The notes beneath the pieces are model-generated. The model searched no databases and was not told the DNA's origin. It worked only from the letters and a program-made list of their open reading frames with translations. DNA of 22,052 bases, taken from positions 1 to 22,052 of the forward strand of contig CABULX010000022.1 in assembly GCA_902492545.1 (NCBI GenBank), given 5' to 3'. A program made the translations under genes and the position numbers. Shown here in pieces: positions 1 through 6,838 of the stretch; position 1 is the first letter of the stretch, and each line of letters opens with the position of its first letter. The stretch is from an uncultured Collinsella sp. Its GTDB lineage: Bacteria > Actinomycetota > Coriobacteriia > Coriobacteriales > Coriobacteriaceae.

Positions 1-22
1 TGAACTGCGTCCCGAATCTTGG
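1..22. repeat. Left terminal inverted repeat of the IS
   Basis: This end matches the reverse complement of 1443-1464 at 18 of 22 positions, including an exact TGAACTGC tip and an inner TCTTGG block. It lies downstream of the transposase stop codon at 46-48. Confidence 0.85.
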
Positions 23-45
23 CCTTCTTTTATTAGAAGCGAACA

Positions 46-951
46 CTAGGACGCTTTCAATAGCCGTTTCCGAAACTCCACCGGGGTGAGGCCGCCGAGC
101 GCCACCTGGCGACGCCTCGTGTTCCAATGCACGACGTAGGCGTCGAGGTCCCTCTTGAAGGACTCGAAGTCGGCCCACTCGACGCCCCTGAAGAACTCGT
201 CCTTGAGATGCCCGAACACCTGCTCCGTCGCCCCGTTGTCTAGGCAGTTGCCCTTTCTCGACATGCTCTGCCTGGCGCCGTGCCTCCTGAGCTCGCCGGT
301 CCACCTAGGGTGCTGGTACTGCCAGCCCATGTCGCTGTGGACGATCGGCGAGGCCCCGGCCGGCATCCTCGCGAACAGGCGCCTGAGCACCTCCTCCTGC
401 TGGGCCATGTCCGGGCTCGTCGACACCGACCAGGAGACGATCTCCTTCGTGCAGAAGTCGTAGACCGGGGCGAAGTACGCCTTGCCCCAGGGCTGCCTGA
501 ATTCCGTGACGTCGGTCCCGAGCTTCTCCCACGGGGCGCCCGCGCGAAAGTCACGCGCTATCAGGTTGTCGAACCTCTCGCCGACCGGACCGCGGTAGGA
601 GTTGTAGCGATGGTAGTCGGTCTCCCGGCGGATGCCGCAGCGGATGCCGAGCTCCCGCATCATCTTGAGGACCGTCTTGTCCGCTATCCTCGCGCCCAGC
701 TCGGCCCTCAGGCACATGGCTATCTGGCGGTGGCCGCACCCGTTCGCCGTCCTCGAGAAGATCTCGCGCACGGCCTCCCGGAGCTCTGGCCGGGTCGCTC
801 TCGGCGGGTGCGCCACGGCATAGTGGTAGCTCGACGGCGCGAGCCGCGCGGCCGCGAGCAGGTCGCATAGGCGGTGGTGCCCTGAAAGGGAGGCTACGAC
901 CTGGGCTTTCTCCCAGTTTGAGAGCTCTTCTCCGCTTTCAGGGCTATCGAT
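46..951 (-). CDS. IS3-family transposase OrfB, made as OrfAB frameshift fusion (DDE integrase core)
   Basis: This is the catalytic part of the transposase, an rve-type RNase H fold. The three acidic residues are visible in order: D in GTDVTEF, D in HSDMGWQY, and E in ATEQVFGHLKDE. A typical IS3 C-terminus with HWNTRRR follows. No convincing independent start was seen. The frame joins OrfA at the A7 run (951-957) by a -1 slip, giving a predicted 452-residue OrfAB fusion (complement of 951-1403 joined to complement of 46-951). Sequence upstream of the slip in this frame is arginine-rich out-of-frame translation of orfA, so I exclude it. All key residues are present and there are no internal stops, so the enzyme is probably functional. 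Confidence 0.9.
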   Translation of the reverse strand: MDSPESGEELSNWEKAQVVASLSGHHRLCDLLAAARLAPSSYHYAVAHPPRATRPELREAVREIFSRTANGCGHRQIAMCLRAELGARIADKTVLKMMRELGIRCGIRRETDYHRYNSYRGPVGERFDNLIARDFRAGAPWEKLGTDVTEFRQPWGKAYFAPVYDFCTKEIVSWSVSTSPDMAQQEEVLRRLFARMPAGASPIVHSDMGWQYQHPRWTGELRRHGARQSMSRKGNCLDNGATEQVFGHLKDEFFRGVEWADFESFKRDLDAYVVHWNTRRRQVALGGLTPVEFRKRLLKAS

Positions 952-1403
952 TTTTTTAGATACGCCACCTGGGCCTCGAGTTTGCGCACGCGCTCCTCGA
1001 GCTCCCGCTCGCGCGTCCGCCCCCCGGGGCCCTCCGGCCTGCCGCGGCGTCCCGGCTCGAGCGCCTCCGGCCCGCCCTCGCGGTACAGCCTGCACCAGCG
1101 GTCGAGCGATGTGGCGGCGGCGATGCCGAAGCGGGCCATCGCCTCCGACCGCGGCATCCCCTCGTCCACGACGGCCCTCGCGACGGCGAGCTTGGTCTCC
1201 ATGTCGTAGGTCCTGCGGCTCTCGCCCATCCCGATCAGCCCCTTCCTCCCGGTTGCCCGGTACGCGTAGAGCCATTTTCTCACCGCCGGGGCGGGAACGT
1301 CGAGCTTCTTGGCCGCGAGTTCGAAGCCGAGGCCGGCCTCGAACAGGTCGGCGGCGCGTGCCCTCATCTCGCGACCGTATCTTGCCTTCTTCCTGCGGGG
1401 CAT
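894..1403 (-). CDS. IS3-family transposase OrfA (DNA-binding subunit)
   Basis: This 169-residue basic protein is the DNA-binding partner of the IS3 transposase. It carries two helix-turn-helix units (about residues 10-55 and 65-115), the tandem arrangement usual for IS150-type OrfA. A charged heptad-like segment (about residues 128-151) follows, resembling the leucine zipper used for multimerisation. The ATG at 1401-1403 is chosen because GGGAGG lies eight bases upstream on the minus strand. A longer open frame reaches into pcrA sequence but crosses the IS end and has no family similarity. The C-terminal 18 residues after the slippery site are made only when no frameshift occurs. OrfA alone usually represses or modulates transposition in this family. 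Confidence 0.88.
   Translation of the reverse strand: MPRRKKARYGREMRARAADLFEAGLGFELAAKKLDVPAPAVRKWLYAYRATGRKGLIGMGESRRTYDMETKLAVARAVVDEGMPRSEAMARFGIAAATSLDRWCRLYREGGPEALEPGRRGRPEGPGGRTRERELEERVRKLEAQVAYLKKSIALKAEKSSQTGRKPRS
951..957 (-). other. Programmed -1 ribosomal frameshift site of the IS transposase
   Basis: On the minus strand orfA reads CTA AAA AAA TCG, so the heptamer A_AAA_AAA lies in exactly the phase needed for tandem -1 slippage. After the slip the next codon is ATC and the OrfB frame continues as K-K-I-D. IS150 and relatives use A_AAA_AAG in the same role (family knowledge). A short GC-rich segment with self-complementary GAGAGCTCTTCTC follows about 20 bases downstream and might stimulate slippage. 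Confidence 0.8.
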
Positions 1404-1442
1404 TTCCGATGCCTCCCTTTTCTCGAACCTTAATTTCAAAGT

Positions 1443-1464
1443 CCAAGAAATGGGATGCAGTTCA
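1443..1464. repeat. Right terminal inverted repeat of the IS
   Basis: Reverse-complemented, this reads TGAACTGC, then ATCCC, then a three-base divergent block, then TCTTGG, pairing with 1-22. It is the end upstream of orfA, so the transposase promoter should lie at or just inside it, as is usual for IS3 elements. Confidence 0.85.
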
Positions 1465-1492
1465 AGACCAACCTGACCCCATTGCACCAAAT
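1465..1492 (-). repeat. Half of an interspersed hairpin repeat, cut at the IS junction
   Basis: The reverse complement of 1470-1488 matches 11720-11738 at 18 of 19 positions (GGTGCAA then GGGGTCAGGTT). In the intact copy this 5' arm and loop are followed by the complementary arm TTGCACC. Here the IS end begins where that arm should be. The IS therefore appears to have inserted into a repeat hairpin. Confidence 0.65.
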
Positions 1493-1537
1493 CTGCCGGG
1501 ACGGGCCTGACGGTGGCGCACGGAGTCGTGGTGTGAT

Positions 1538-1568
1538 TTGCGTCGGTGTCCGCGCGGCTCGGTATACT
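1538..1568 (+). promoter_or_regulatory. Candidate pcrA promoter
   Basis: TATACT at 1563-1568 is a near-consensus -10 box. TTGCGT at 1538-1543 is a possible -35 with a slightly long 19-base spacer. Transcription would begin near 1575, about 55 bases before the chosen pcrA start. This argues against the upstream in-frame ATG at 1546. Confidence 0.5.
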
Positions 1569-1629
1569 GGTACGGCTCAAACTATGGCGCTGCCCGCAGG
1601 CGCGCCGTCCGTCAGATGAGGAGTCGCCC

Positions 1630-4530
1630 ATGACCCAGCCCCTGCCCTGGGAAAAGAACACCGCGGTACCCGTGCCGCCCGCGCCGGAACCCGTGCCGCT
1701 CGATGCGTATACCGCCCCCGCCGCGCCGGAACCCGAGCTCGTTCCGCTCGACATCTACGACGCCCCGGCTCCGGCGCCCAAACCCGCCAAGCCGCTCGTC
1801 GATATCGATAGCCTGAATCCCGCCCAGCGCGAGGCGGTCCTGACCACCGAGGGCCCGTTGTTGGTGCTTGCTGGCGCCGGCTCGGGCAAGACCCGCGTCT
1901 TGACCTTCCGCATCGCGCATATGCTTGGCGACCTGGGTGTTAAGCCCTGGCAGGTCTTGGCCATCACGTTTACCAATAAGGCCGCGGCCGAGATGCGCGA
2001 GCGTCTGGCGGCACTTATTCCCAGTGGCACCCGCGGCATGTGGGTGTGCACCTTCCACGCCATGTGCGTGCGCATGCTGCGCGAGGACGCCGATCTGCTG
2101 GGCTACACCGGTCAGTTCACCATCTACGATGATGACGACTCAAAGCGCATGGTGCGCGACATTATGCAGGCGCTCGGCATTGAGCAAAAGCAGTTCCCCA
2201 TCAACATGATCCGCAGCAAGATCAGCTCGGCTAAAAACGCCATGATCGGGCCCGAGGACATGCTCAAATCCGCCGACAGTCCTAATGACAAAAAGGCTGC
2301 GCAGGTCTACCTGGAGCTGGAGCGCCGCCTGCGCGCCGCCAACGCGATGGACTTCGACGACCTGCTCGTGCGCACGCTCGAGTTGCTGCGCACCCGCCCC
2401 GAGGTGCTCGACAAGTACCAGGAGCGCTTCCGCTACATTAGCGTCGACGAGTATCAGGACACCAACCACGTCCAGTACGAGATCGCCAACCTACTGGCCG
2501 CCAAGTACCAAAACCTCATGGTCGTAGGCGACGATGACCAGTCCATTTATAGCTGGCGCGGCGCCGACATCACCAACATTCTGGACTTTGAGAAGGACTT
2601 TAAAAACTGCAAGACGGTCAAGCTCGAGCAGAACTACCGCTCTACGGGCCACATCCTGAGCGCCGCCAACGCCGTGGTGCGCCACAACTCTCAGCGCAAG
2701 GACAAGCGCCTGTTTACGGCCGAGGGCGATGGCGAGAAGATCCAGGCCTTCCAGGCGAGCGACGAGCGCGACGAGGGCCGCTGGATTGCCGGCGAGATCG
2801 AAAAGCTGCACTCCAAGGGCACGAGTTACGACGACATCGCCGTGTTCTACCGCACCAACGCCCAGTCGCGCATTCTCGAAGATATGTTCCTGCGCGCGGG
2901 CGTGCCCTACAAGATCGTGGGCGGCACGCGATTCTTCGACCGTGCCGAGATCCGCGACGTCATGGCCTACCTCAAGATGATCGTGAACCCGGCCGACGAG
3001 ATGAGCGTCAAGCGCGTCATCAACACACCTCGCCGCGGTATCGGCTCCACCTCGATCCAAAAGATTGAGCAGCTGGCGCGCGACAACCGTTGCTCGTTCT
3101 TCCAGGCCTGCGAGATCGCGTGCGCCGAGACCGGCATGTTTAGCGCCAAGGTCCGCAACGGCCTGTCGAGCTTTGTGTCGCTGGTGCGCGAAGGTCGCCG
3201 CATGGACGGCGAGCTCAAGGACGTTGTCGAGATGATCGTCGATAAAACGGGCCTTCTGCAGGCCTTCCGCGCCGAGGGAACCATGGAGTCCGAGAGCCGC
3301 GCCGAGAACATTCAGGAATTCTTGGGCGTTGCTGCCGAATTTGAAGAGACGCACGAGGATATCGAGGGTACGCTCGAGAGCTTGGAAGAGCTGCGCGCGG
3401 CTGGCGTTGCCGATGTACCGGCCGGCGCCGAGTCCGAGCCCGTCGTGGTGAGCGCGCCTGCGCCTGAACCGGGGCCGTCTGCCCCGGCATCCTCGTTTGA
3501 GGCGCTCGTTGGCGCGCGTGATGCCGCGGGTTCCAATCCGCTCGATAGCCTGGCGGCCCCGGCGCTTTCTCCGCAGGATGCCCTGGCCGCCGCCATCGCG
3601 GGCAACGCCTATGCCGCGCCAACGGAGATGCCGGCGGGCGCCGTGCATGCCGACGAGATCGAGCGCACCTACGGTCCGCTCACCTGCAAGGCGCTGCCGG
3701 CACTCATGGAGTGGCTGGCCCTGCGCTCCGACTTGGATTCCCTGGCCGGAGAGACGCATGCCATCACCATGATGACCATCCACTCCGCCAAGGGCCTGGA
3801 GTTCCCCGCGGTGTTCGTGGCCGGCATGGAGGAGGGCATCTTCCCGCACGTGCACGACTTTGGCGGCAGCGATGACCCGGGCAAGCTCGAGGAGGAGCGT
3901 CGCCTGGCCTACGTTGCCATCACGCGTGCCCGTAAGCGACTGTTCTTGACCTATGCGGCCACACGTCGCACCTACGGTTCGACCTCTGCCAACCCGCGCT
4001 CGCGCTTCCTCAACGAGATTCCGTTTGAGGATATCGAGTTTAGCGGTATCGGCTCTGCCGGTTTTGAGGGCACGGGCTGGGAGAAGCGCGGCGACCGTCA
4101 CGGCACCTTTGGCTCGGGCATGGGCTCGGATATGTATGGCGGCAAGGTGTTTGGCTCGCATACGCGCTCGACCGGCGGTTCCGGTTCGCGCGGCGGATCG
4201 AGCTTTGACGACTTCTTTGGCGGCAGCAGCTACGGGACCGAGCGCCATCGTGGGGTTTCGCCCGATGCCGGCCGTGTTGCCTCGACCTTTGGTTCGGGCG
4301 CGCCGCGAGCCAAAAAGCCGTCGTCCAAGGTGTCGCCGACGGTGGAGCGCAAGGTCGATCGCGCCAGCGCATCGCAGGACTTTGCCGCGGGCGATACCGT
4401 GAGCCACAAGACCTTTGGTACGGGTACCGTGATCTCGGTCGCCGGAGACATGATCGAGGTTCAATTCGAAAAGACCGGCCAGACCAAAAAGCTTATGAAG
4501 GGCTTTGCTCCGATCGTCAAGCTGTCGTGA
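1630..4530 (+). CDS. pcrA: ATP-dependent DNA helicase PcrA/UvrD
   Basis: This is a superfamily 1A 3'-5' helicase acting in nucleotide-excision repair, replication-fork clearance and RNA-polymerase displacement. Visible motifs are Walker A GAGSGKT (about residue 82), Walker B DEYQDTN (about 273), GDDDQSIYSWRGAD (about 300), LEQNYRS (about 332), HSAKGLE (718) and VAITRARKRL (about 762). The last 45 residues (921-966) form a Tudor-like module, the part of PcrA that contacts RNA polymerase. At 966 residues it is much longer than the usual roughly 740. The excess is an Ala/Pro/Glu-rich insert at about residues 574-690 and a Gly/Ser-rich linker at about 800-918. The ATG at 1630 follows GAGGAG by seven bases; the earlier in-frame ATG lies inside the promoter. 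Confidence 0.95.
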   Translation: MTQPLPWEKNTAVPVPPAPEPVPLDAYTAPAAPEPELVPLDIYDAPAPAPKPAKPLVDIDSLNPAQREAVLTTEGPLLVLAGAGSGKTRVLTFRIAHMLGDLGVKPWQVLAITFTNKAAAEMRERLAALIPSGTRGMWVCTFHAMCVRMLREDADLLGYTGQFTIYDDDDSKRMVRDIMQALGIEQKQFPINMIRSKISSAKNAMIGPEDMLKSADSPNDKKAAQVYLELERRLRAANAMDFDDLLVRTLELLRTRPEVLDKYQERFRYISVDEYQDTNHVQYEIANLLAAKYQNLMVVGDDDQSIYSWRGADITNILDFEKDFKNCKTVKLEQNYRSTGHILSAANAVVRHNSQRKDKRLFTAEGDGEKIQAFQASDERDEGRWIAGEIEKLHSKGTSYDDIAVFYRTNAQSRILEDMFLRAGVPYKIVGGTRFFDRAEIRDVMAYLKMIVNPADEMSVKRVINTPRRGIGSTSIQKIEQLARDNRCSFFQACEIACAETGMFSAKVRNGLSSFVSLVREGRRMDGELKDVVEMIVDKTGLLQAFRAEGTMESESRAENIQEFLGVAAEFEETHEDIEGTLESLEELRAAGVADVPAGAESEPVVVSAPAPEPGPSAPASSFEALVGARDAAGSNPLDSLAAPALSPQDALAAAIAGNAYAAPTEMPAGAVHADEIERTYGPLTCKALPALMEWLALRSDLDSLAGETHAITMMTIHSAKGLEFPAVFVAGMEEGIFPHVHDFGGSDDPGKLEEERRLAYVAITRARKRLFLTYAATRRTYGSTSANPRSRFLNEIPFEDIEFSGIGSAGFEGTGWEKRGDRHGTFGSGMGSDMYGGKVFGSHTRSTGGSGSRGGSSFDDFFGGSSYGTERHRGVSPDAGRVASTFGSGAPRAKKPSSKVSPTVERKVDRASASQDFAAGDTVSHKTFGTGTVISVAGDMIEVQFEKTGQTKKLMKGFAPIVKLS

Positions 4531-4537
4531 TCCCGGC

Positions 4538-4667
4538 GGACCTGGGCGGGCGTATGGGGCAACATCGCCTGCTCGGGCAGTCCTGCGCAAGACGGAGGCC
4601 ACATTAAGTGGCCTCCTTTGCGTGCGGAACTCGCGATCGATGTTGCCCTATACGCCCGCCCAGGTCC
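4538..4667. repeat. 130-bp element with 30-bp near-perfect inverted repeats enclosing a terminator hairpin
   Basis: Arms 4538-4567 and 4638-4667 are reverse complements at 29 of 30 positions; the outer tips are GGACCTGGGCGGGCG. The 70-base interior contains a second 9-bp hairpin (4594-4616). No flanking direct repeat is obvious. It could be a MITE-like non-autonomous element or an elaborate transcription terminator. No open frame of interest lies inside. Confidence 0.8.
4594..4619 (+). terminator. Probable pcrA terminator
   Basis: A perfect 9-bp stem GGAGGCCAC/GTGGCCTCC with loop ATTAA is followed by TTTG. Flanking CGCAA and TTGCG can extend the pairing. The U tract is short, so termination strength is uncertain. 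It is nested within the larger inverted repeat. Confidence 0.6.
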
Positions 4668-4752
4668 TTAGTTAACGTTGCTGCGCAATCGTCGCTCTGC
4701 TCGTTCGCTTTTTGATCTGGAGAGCCGGGTGGGCTGATAGATAGATACGAGT

Positions 4753-4787
4753 AGGGGCTCCTCCGTTGATGAACGGGGGAGCCCCTT
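4753..4787. terminator. Terminator hairpin between pcrA and manA
   Basis: Arms 4753-4767 and 4772-4786 form a 15-bp stem with one G-U wobble and a GATG loop. A T-rich stretch (TTGTTGCGTTTGG) follows on the plus strand. It lies 26 bases beyond the manA stop and probably ends the gntR-manA transcript while blocking read-through from pcrA. Confidence 0.7.
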
Positions 4788-4812
4788 GTTGCGTTTGGGT
4801 TGTTGGTGCGAC

Positions 4813-5745
4813 CTAGAGGTGCGAGATGATCAGTTCCATCTTGCCTTCGAGGTCAATGGACTCCACGGTGCTGGGGGCCAGCAGGTGGCTGCCCTTGTGG
4901 ACGGGGTCGCCGCAGACGGTGCCTTTGCCGTCGATGATCGACAGGCACATGAAGGGCCAGCGCTGCTCCAAGGTCTTGCTGCCGTCCACGCGCACGCGGT
5001 CGACGGTGTAGCAGGGGTTGGACTCAAGCTCGGTCACGCCATCGACCTCGGGTGCGGTCACGGTGCCGTCGGTCGGGGCCTGAACATCAAAGTCGATGCA
5101 GTCCAGGCTCTGCTCAATGTGCAGCGGGCGCAGCTTGCCGTCGGTGCCGGGACGGTCGTAGTCGTACAGGCGATACGTCACATCGCTCGACTGCTGCGTC
5201 TCCAAAATGAGCGTGCCGGTCTTGATGGCATGCACGGTACCGGAATCAATCTGGAAAAAGTCACCCTTGTGGATCGGCAGTACGTTGAGCATGTCGCCCC
5301 AACGGCCTTCCTCGATCATCTGTGCGGCCTCGGCGCGGTCATGCGCGCGCTGGCCGACGATGATTGTGGCGCCGGGCTCGCAATCCAGCACGTACCAGCA
5401 CTCGGTTTTGCCCAGGCTGCCGTTTTCGTGCTCGGCGGCGTACTCGTCGTTGGGATGAATCTGGATCGAAAGGTCGTCCTTGGCGTCCAGAATCTTAATG
5501 AGCAGCGGGAACTCCTTGCTCTCGCAGTTGCCAAAGAGCTCGCGGTGCTCGGCCCACAGCCATGACAGCGTGTGACCGGCGTACGGGCCCTCAGCGATCT
5601 GGCAGTCGCCGTTGGGGTGTGCCGAGATGGCCCAGCACTCACCGATGGGACCCTCGGGAATGTCGTAGCCAAACACGGTCTCCAGCTGGCGGCCGCCCCA
5701 GATCTTCTCGTGGAAGATCGGCGTGAGTTTAATCAAATCGGACAT
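4813..5745 (-). CDS. manA: Mannose-6-phosphate isomerase, class I (short, cupin type)
   Basis: ManA interconverts mannose 6-phosphate and fructose 6-phosphate in the cytoplasm, feeding mannose into glycolysis. The 310-residue protein has the compact Firmicutes-type ManA length. The expected zinc ligands are H97 in QIHPND, E115 in GKTECWY and H172 in GTVHAI, followed by the conserved LETQQSSDVTYRLYDYDR-like stretch. The ATG at 5745 follows GGGAG by seven bases; an ATG two codons upstream is too close to that site. It lies 72 bases downstream of the GntR gene on the same strand and is probably co-transcribed with it. Beside a GH1/PTS cluster it implies that mannosyl units are among the products of the locus, the role GmuF plays in B. 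subtilis. Confidence 0.92.
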   Translation of the reverse strand: MSDLIKLTPIFHEKIWGGRQLETVFGYDIPEGPIGECWAISAHPNGDCQIAEGPYAGHTLSWLWAEHRELFGNCESKEFPLLIKILDAKDDLSIQIHPNDEYAAEHENGSLGKTECWYVLDCEPGATIIVGQRAHDRAEAAQMIEEGRWGDMLNVLPIHKGDFFQIDSGTVHAIKTGTLILETQQSSDVTYRLYDYDRPGTDGKLRPLHIEQSLDCIDFDVQAPTDGTVTAPEVDGVTELESNPCYTVDRVRVDGSKTLEQRWPFMCLSIIDGKGTVCGDPVHKGSHLLAPSTVESIDLEGKMELIISHL

Positions 5746-5817
5746 GTGCATACTCCCATAAGGTTGTGCGGGCGCCGCGTAAGACGACTCAAAACGAGCA
5801 CCCACCGGATAACAAAG

Positions 5818-6537
5818 CTAGGCCAACGTTACGTTGTGCAACTCAAAGCGGTCGCCAACGTTGCGCGAGATCGAATACTCAAAGGCCGCGCCGCTGTTCA
5901 AAAAGCCAATCTGCTTGAGCTCGAGCAGGGGAGAGCCAGGTTTGGTGTCCAGGCGCTCAGCTTCTTCCTCGGTTGCTGCCACGGCGCGAATGGTACGGTG
6001 GAAGCTCGAAATCTTCAGCCCGCATTGCTCGCGGACAAAGCGGTAGACCGATCCGTACAGGTCCTTCTTTTTCAGCCCCGGAATCAGCTCGAGGGGCATG
6101 TAGGTGTACTCGATGACGATGGGCTTCTCGTCGGCCTGACGCACGCGCACGATGTGATAGGCAAAGTCGTCTTCGGCCATTCCCAGCTGGGAGGCAACCT
6201 CTGCCGGCGGATTGACGATCGAGAAATCGTAGACCACCGAGGCAACCTTCTCACCGCGATGCTCGTAGGTAAAGCCCTGCGCGCGGTCGTTTCTGCCTTG
6301 GAAAAACGCTTTGCCGGGAAGCCCCGCGGTGTCCTTGACGTAGGTGCCCGATCCGCGACGGCTCGTGACCAAGCCTTCCTCGGTAATTTGCTCAATTGCT
6401 CGTTTGACGGTGATCTTGGAAACGCCATACAGCTCGCAGAACTCAACGACAGTGGGTAGCTTGTCGCCGGGCTTAAGGGCGCCATCCTCGATACTGCGAC
6501 GAATATCCGCAGCTATTGACTCATATTTGGGAATCAT
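5818..6537 (-). CDS. GntR/HutC-family transcriptional regulator with UTRA domain
   Basis: This is a predicted sugar-responsive repressor. Residues 1-70 form a GntR winged helix with the typical KPGDKLP, VSKITVKRAI and EEGLV segments. Residues about 95-235 form a UTRA ligand domain, which in this family binds sugar phosphates or related effectors. The 239-residue length is normal. The ATG follows AAGGGGG by five bases. It is transcribed divergently from the GH1-PTS genes across a 301-bp AT-rich region and sits upstream of manA, so it probably controls both directions and itself. GmuR of the B. subtilis glucomannan operon has the same architecture, but orthology is not shown here. The effector cannot be read from sequence. 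Confidence 0.9.
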   Translation of the reverse strand: MIPKYESIAADIRRSIEDGALKPGDKLPTVVEFCELYGVSKITVKRAIEQITEEGLVTSRRGSGTYVKDTAGLPGKAFFQGRNDRAQGFTYEHRGEKVASVVYDFSIVNPPAEVASQLGMAEDDFAYHIVRVRQADEKPIVIEYTYMPLELIPGLKKKDLYGSVYRFVREQCGLKISSFHRTIRAVAATEEEAERLDTKPGSPLLELKQIGFLNSGAAFEYSISRNVGDRFELHNVTLA

Positions 6538-6573
6538 GGAACCCCCTTTCTAACATGAATGCCTGTAAAAGAA

Positions 6574-6613
6574 AGTATACCTACTATAAAAGCATCTATA
6601 TGGCTTTAATCAA
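6574..6613 (-). promoter_or_regulatory. Candidate gntR-manA promoter region
   Basis: On the minus strand TTGATT (6608-6613) and TATAGT (6583-6588) are separated by 19 bases. A second possible -10, TATACT, lies at 6574-6579. The region is far richer in A+T than its surroundings. The exact pairing of boxes is uncertain. Confidence 0.4.
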
Positions 6614-6645
6614 AGAAGTTCGAGAAAGAAAAACAAAAAAGACGC

Positions 6646-6673
6646 TTTACATAAAAAATTAGAGCGCTATAGT
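6646..6673 (+). promoter_or_regulatory. Promoter of the GH1-PTS operon
   Basis: TTTACA at 6646-6651 and TATAGT at 6668-6673 are separated by 16 bases, close to the sigma-70 consensus. Transcription would start near 6680, leaving a leader of about 160 bases before the GH1 start codon. Confidence 0.65.
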
Positions 6674-6678
6674 TATAG
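6667..6678. promoter_or_regulatory. Candidate GntR operator overlapping the -10 box
   Basis: CTATA-GT-TATAG is a perfect inverted repeat with a two-base centre. It covers the -10 box of the GH1-PTS promoter, where a repressor would block polymerase. Two more CTATA half-sites lie at 6584-6588 and 6596-6600 near the divergent gntR promoter. Assignment to this GntR is inference from position and symmetry. Confidence 0.4.
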
Positions 6679-6679
6679 A

Positions 6680-6838
6680 TAACAAGCGAGATGCATGAGC
6701 ATCGCCTGTACCGCTTGGAGACGGATTTGTTTTGGTGGGTCGGATATCCGGATAACCGGTGCGCGCCCGCGCCGGATTACCCGCCAAAGCAAACCCGCCT
6801 CCAATCGGAGGCTCAAAGACACGAAAGCGAGGACTTCG
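6680..6838 (+). other. Long untranslated leader of the GH1-PTS operon
   Basis: About 160 bases separate the predicted transcription start from the GH1 ATG. The stretch contains GGATATCCGGATAACCGG-like short palindromes and a 6-bp hairpin GCCTCC-AATC-GGAGGC (6797-6812) ending 16 bases before GCGAGGAC, the likely ribosome-binding site. No U tract follows, so it is not an intrinsic terminator. In-frame and out-of-frame ATGs at 6691 and 6695 lack Shine-Dalgarno sites. Confidence 0.35.

Larger units (their letters stand above)
1..1464 (-). mobile_element. Complete IS3-family (IS150 group) insertion sequence
   Basis: The element is bounded by imperfect inverted repeats (1-22 and 1443-1464, 18 of 22 positions matching) that begin TGAACTGC and end in CA on the opposite side, the TG...CA termini of the IS3 family. 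Inside are overlapping orfA and orfB on the minus strand, joined by an A7 slippery run. Both reading frames look intact, with all three DDE acidic residues, so the copy may be active. The left boundary is base 1 of the window, so the target-site duplication cannot be checked; the right flank begins AGA. The element is transcribed away from pcrA and leaves the pcrA promoter intact. Group assignment rests on orfA architecture and terminus sequence, from family knowledge. Confidence 0.9.

Noticed and set aside
958..1446. Upstream part of the orfB open frame
   Set aside because: It is the orfA sequence read in the wrong frame (Arg/Gly-rich). The proper N-terminus comes from orfA by frameshift.
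1546..1629. Upstream ATG extending pcrA by 28 residues
   Set aside because: It lies within the likely promoter and has no Shine-Dalgarno site; the ATG at 1630 has GAGGAG at the right distance.
2491..4602. Antisense open frame of 703 codons opposite pcrA
   Set aside because: Low-complexity shadow translation covering all helicase motifs on the other strand.
4668..4752. tRNA or small gene between the pcrA inverted repeat and the manA terminator
   Set aside because: No cloverleaf, no open frame with a ribosome-binding site, and no repeat was seen.
6691..6838. Possible upstream start or small leader peptide for the GH1 gene (ATG at 6691 and 6695)
   Set aside because: Neither ATG has a Shine-Dalgarno site and the extra residues do not resemble GH1. 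MAQYQLPSDFFFG at 6839 is the natural start.
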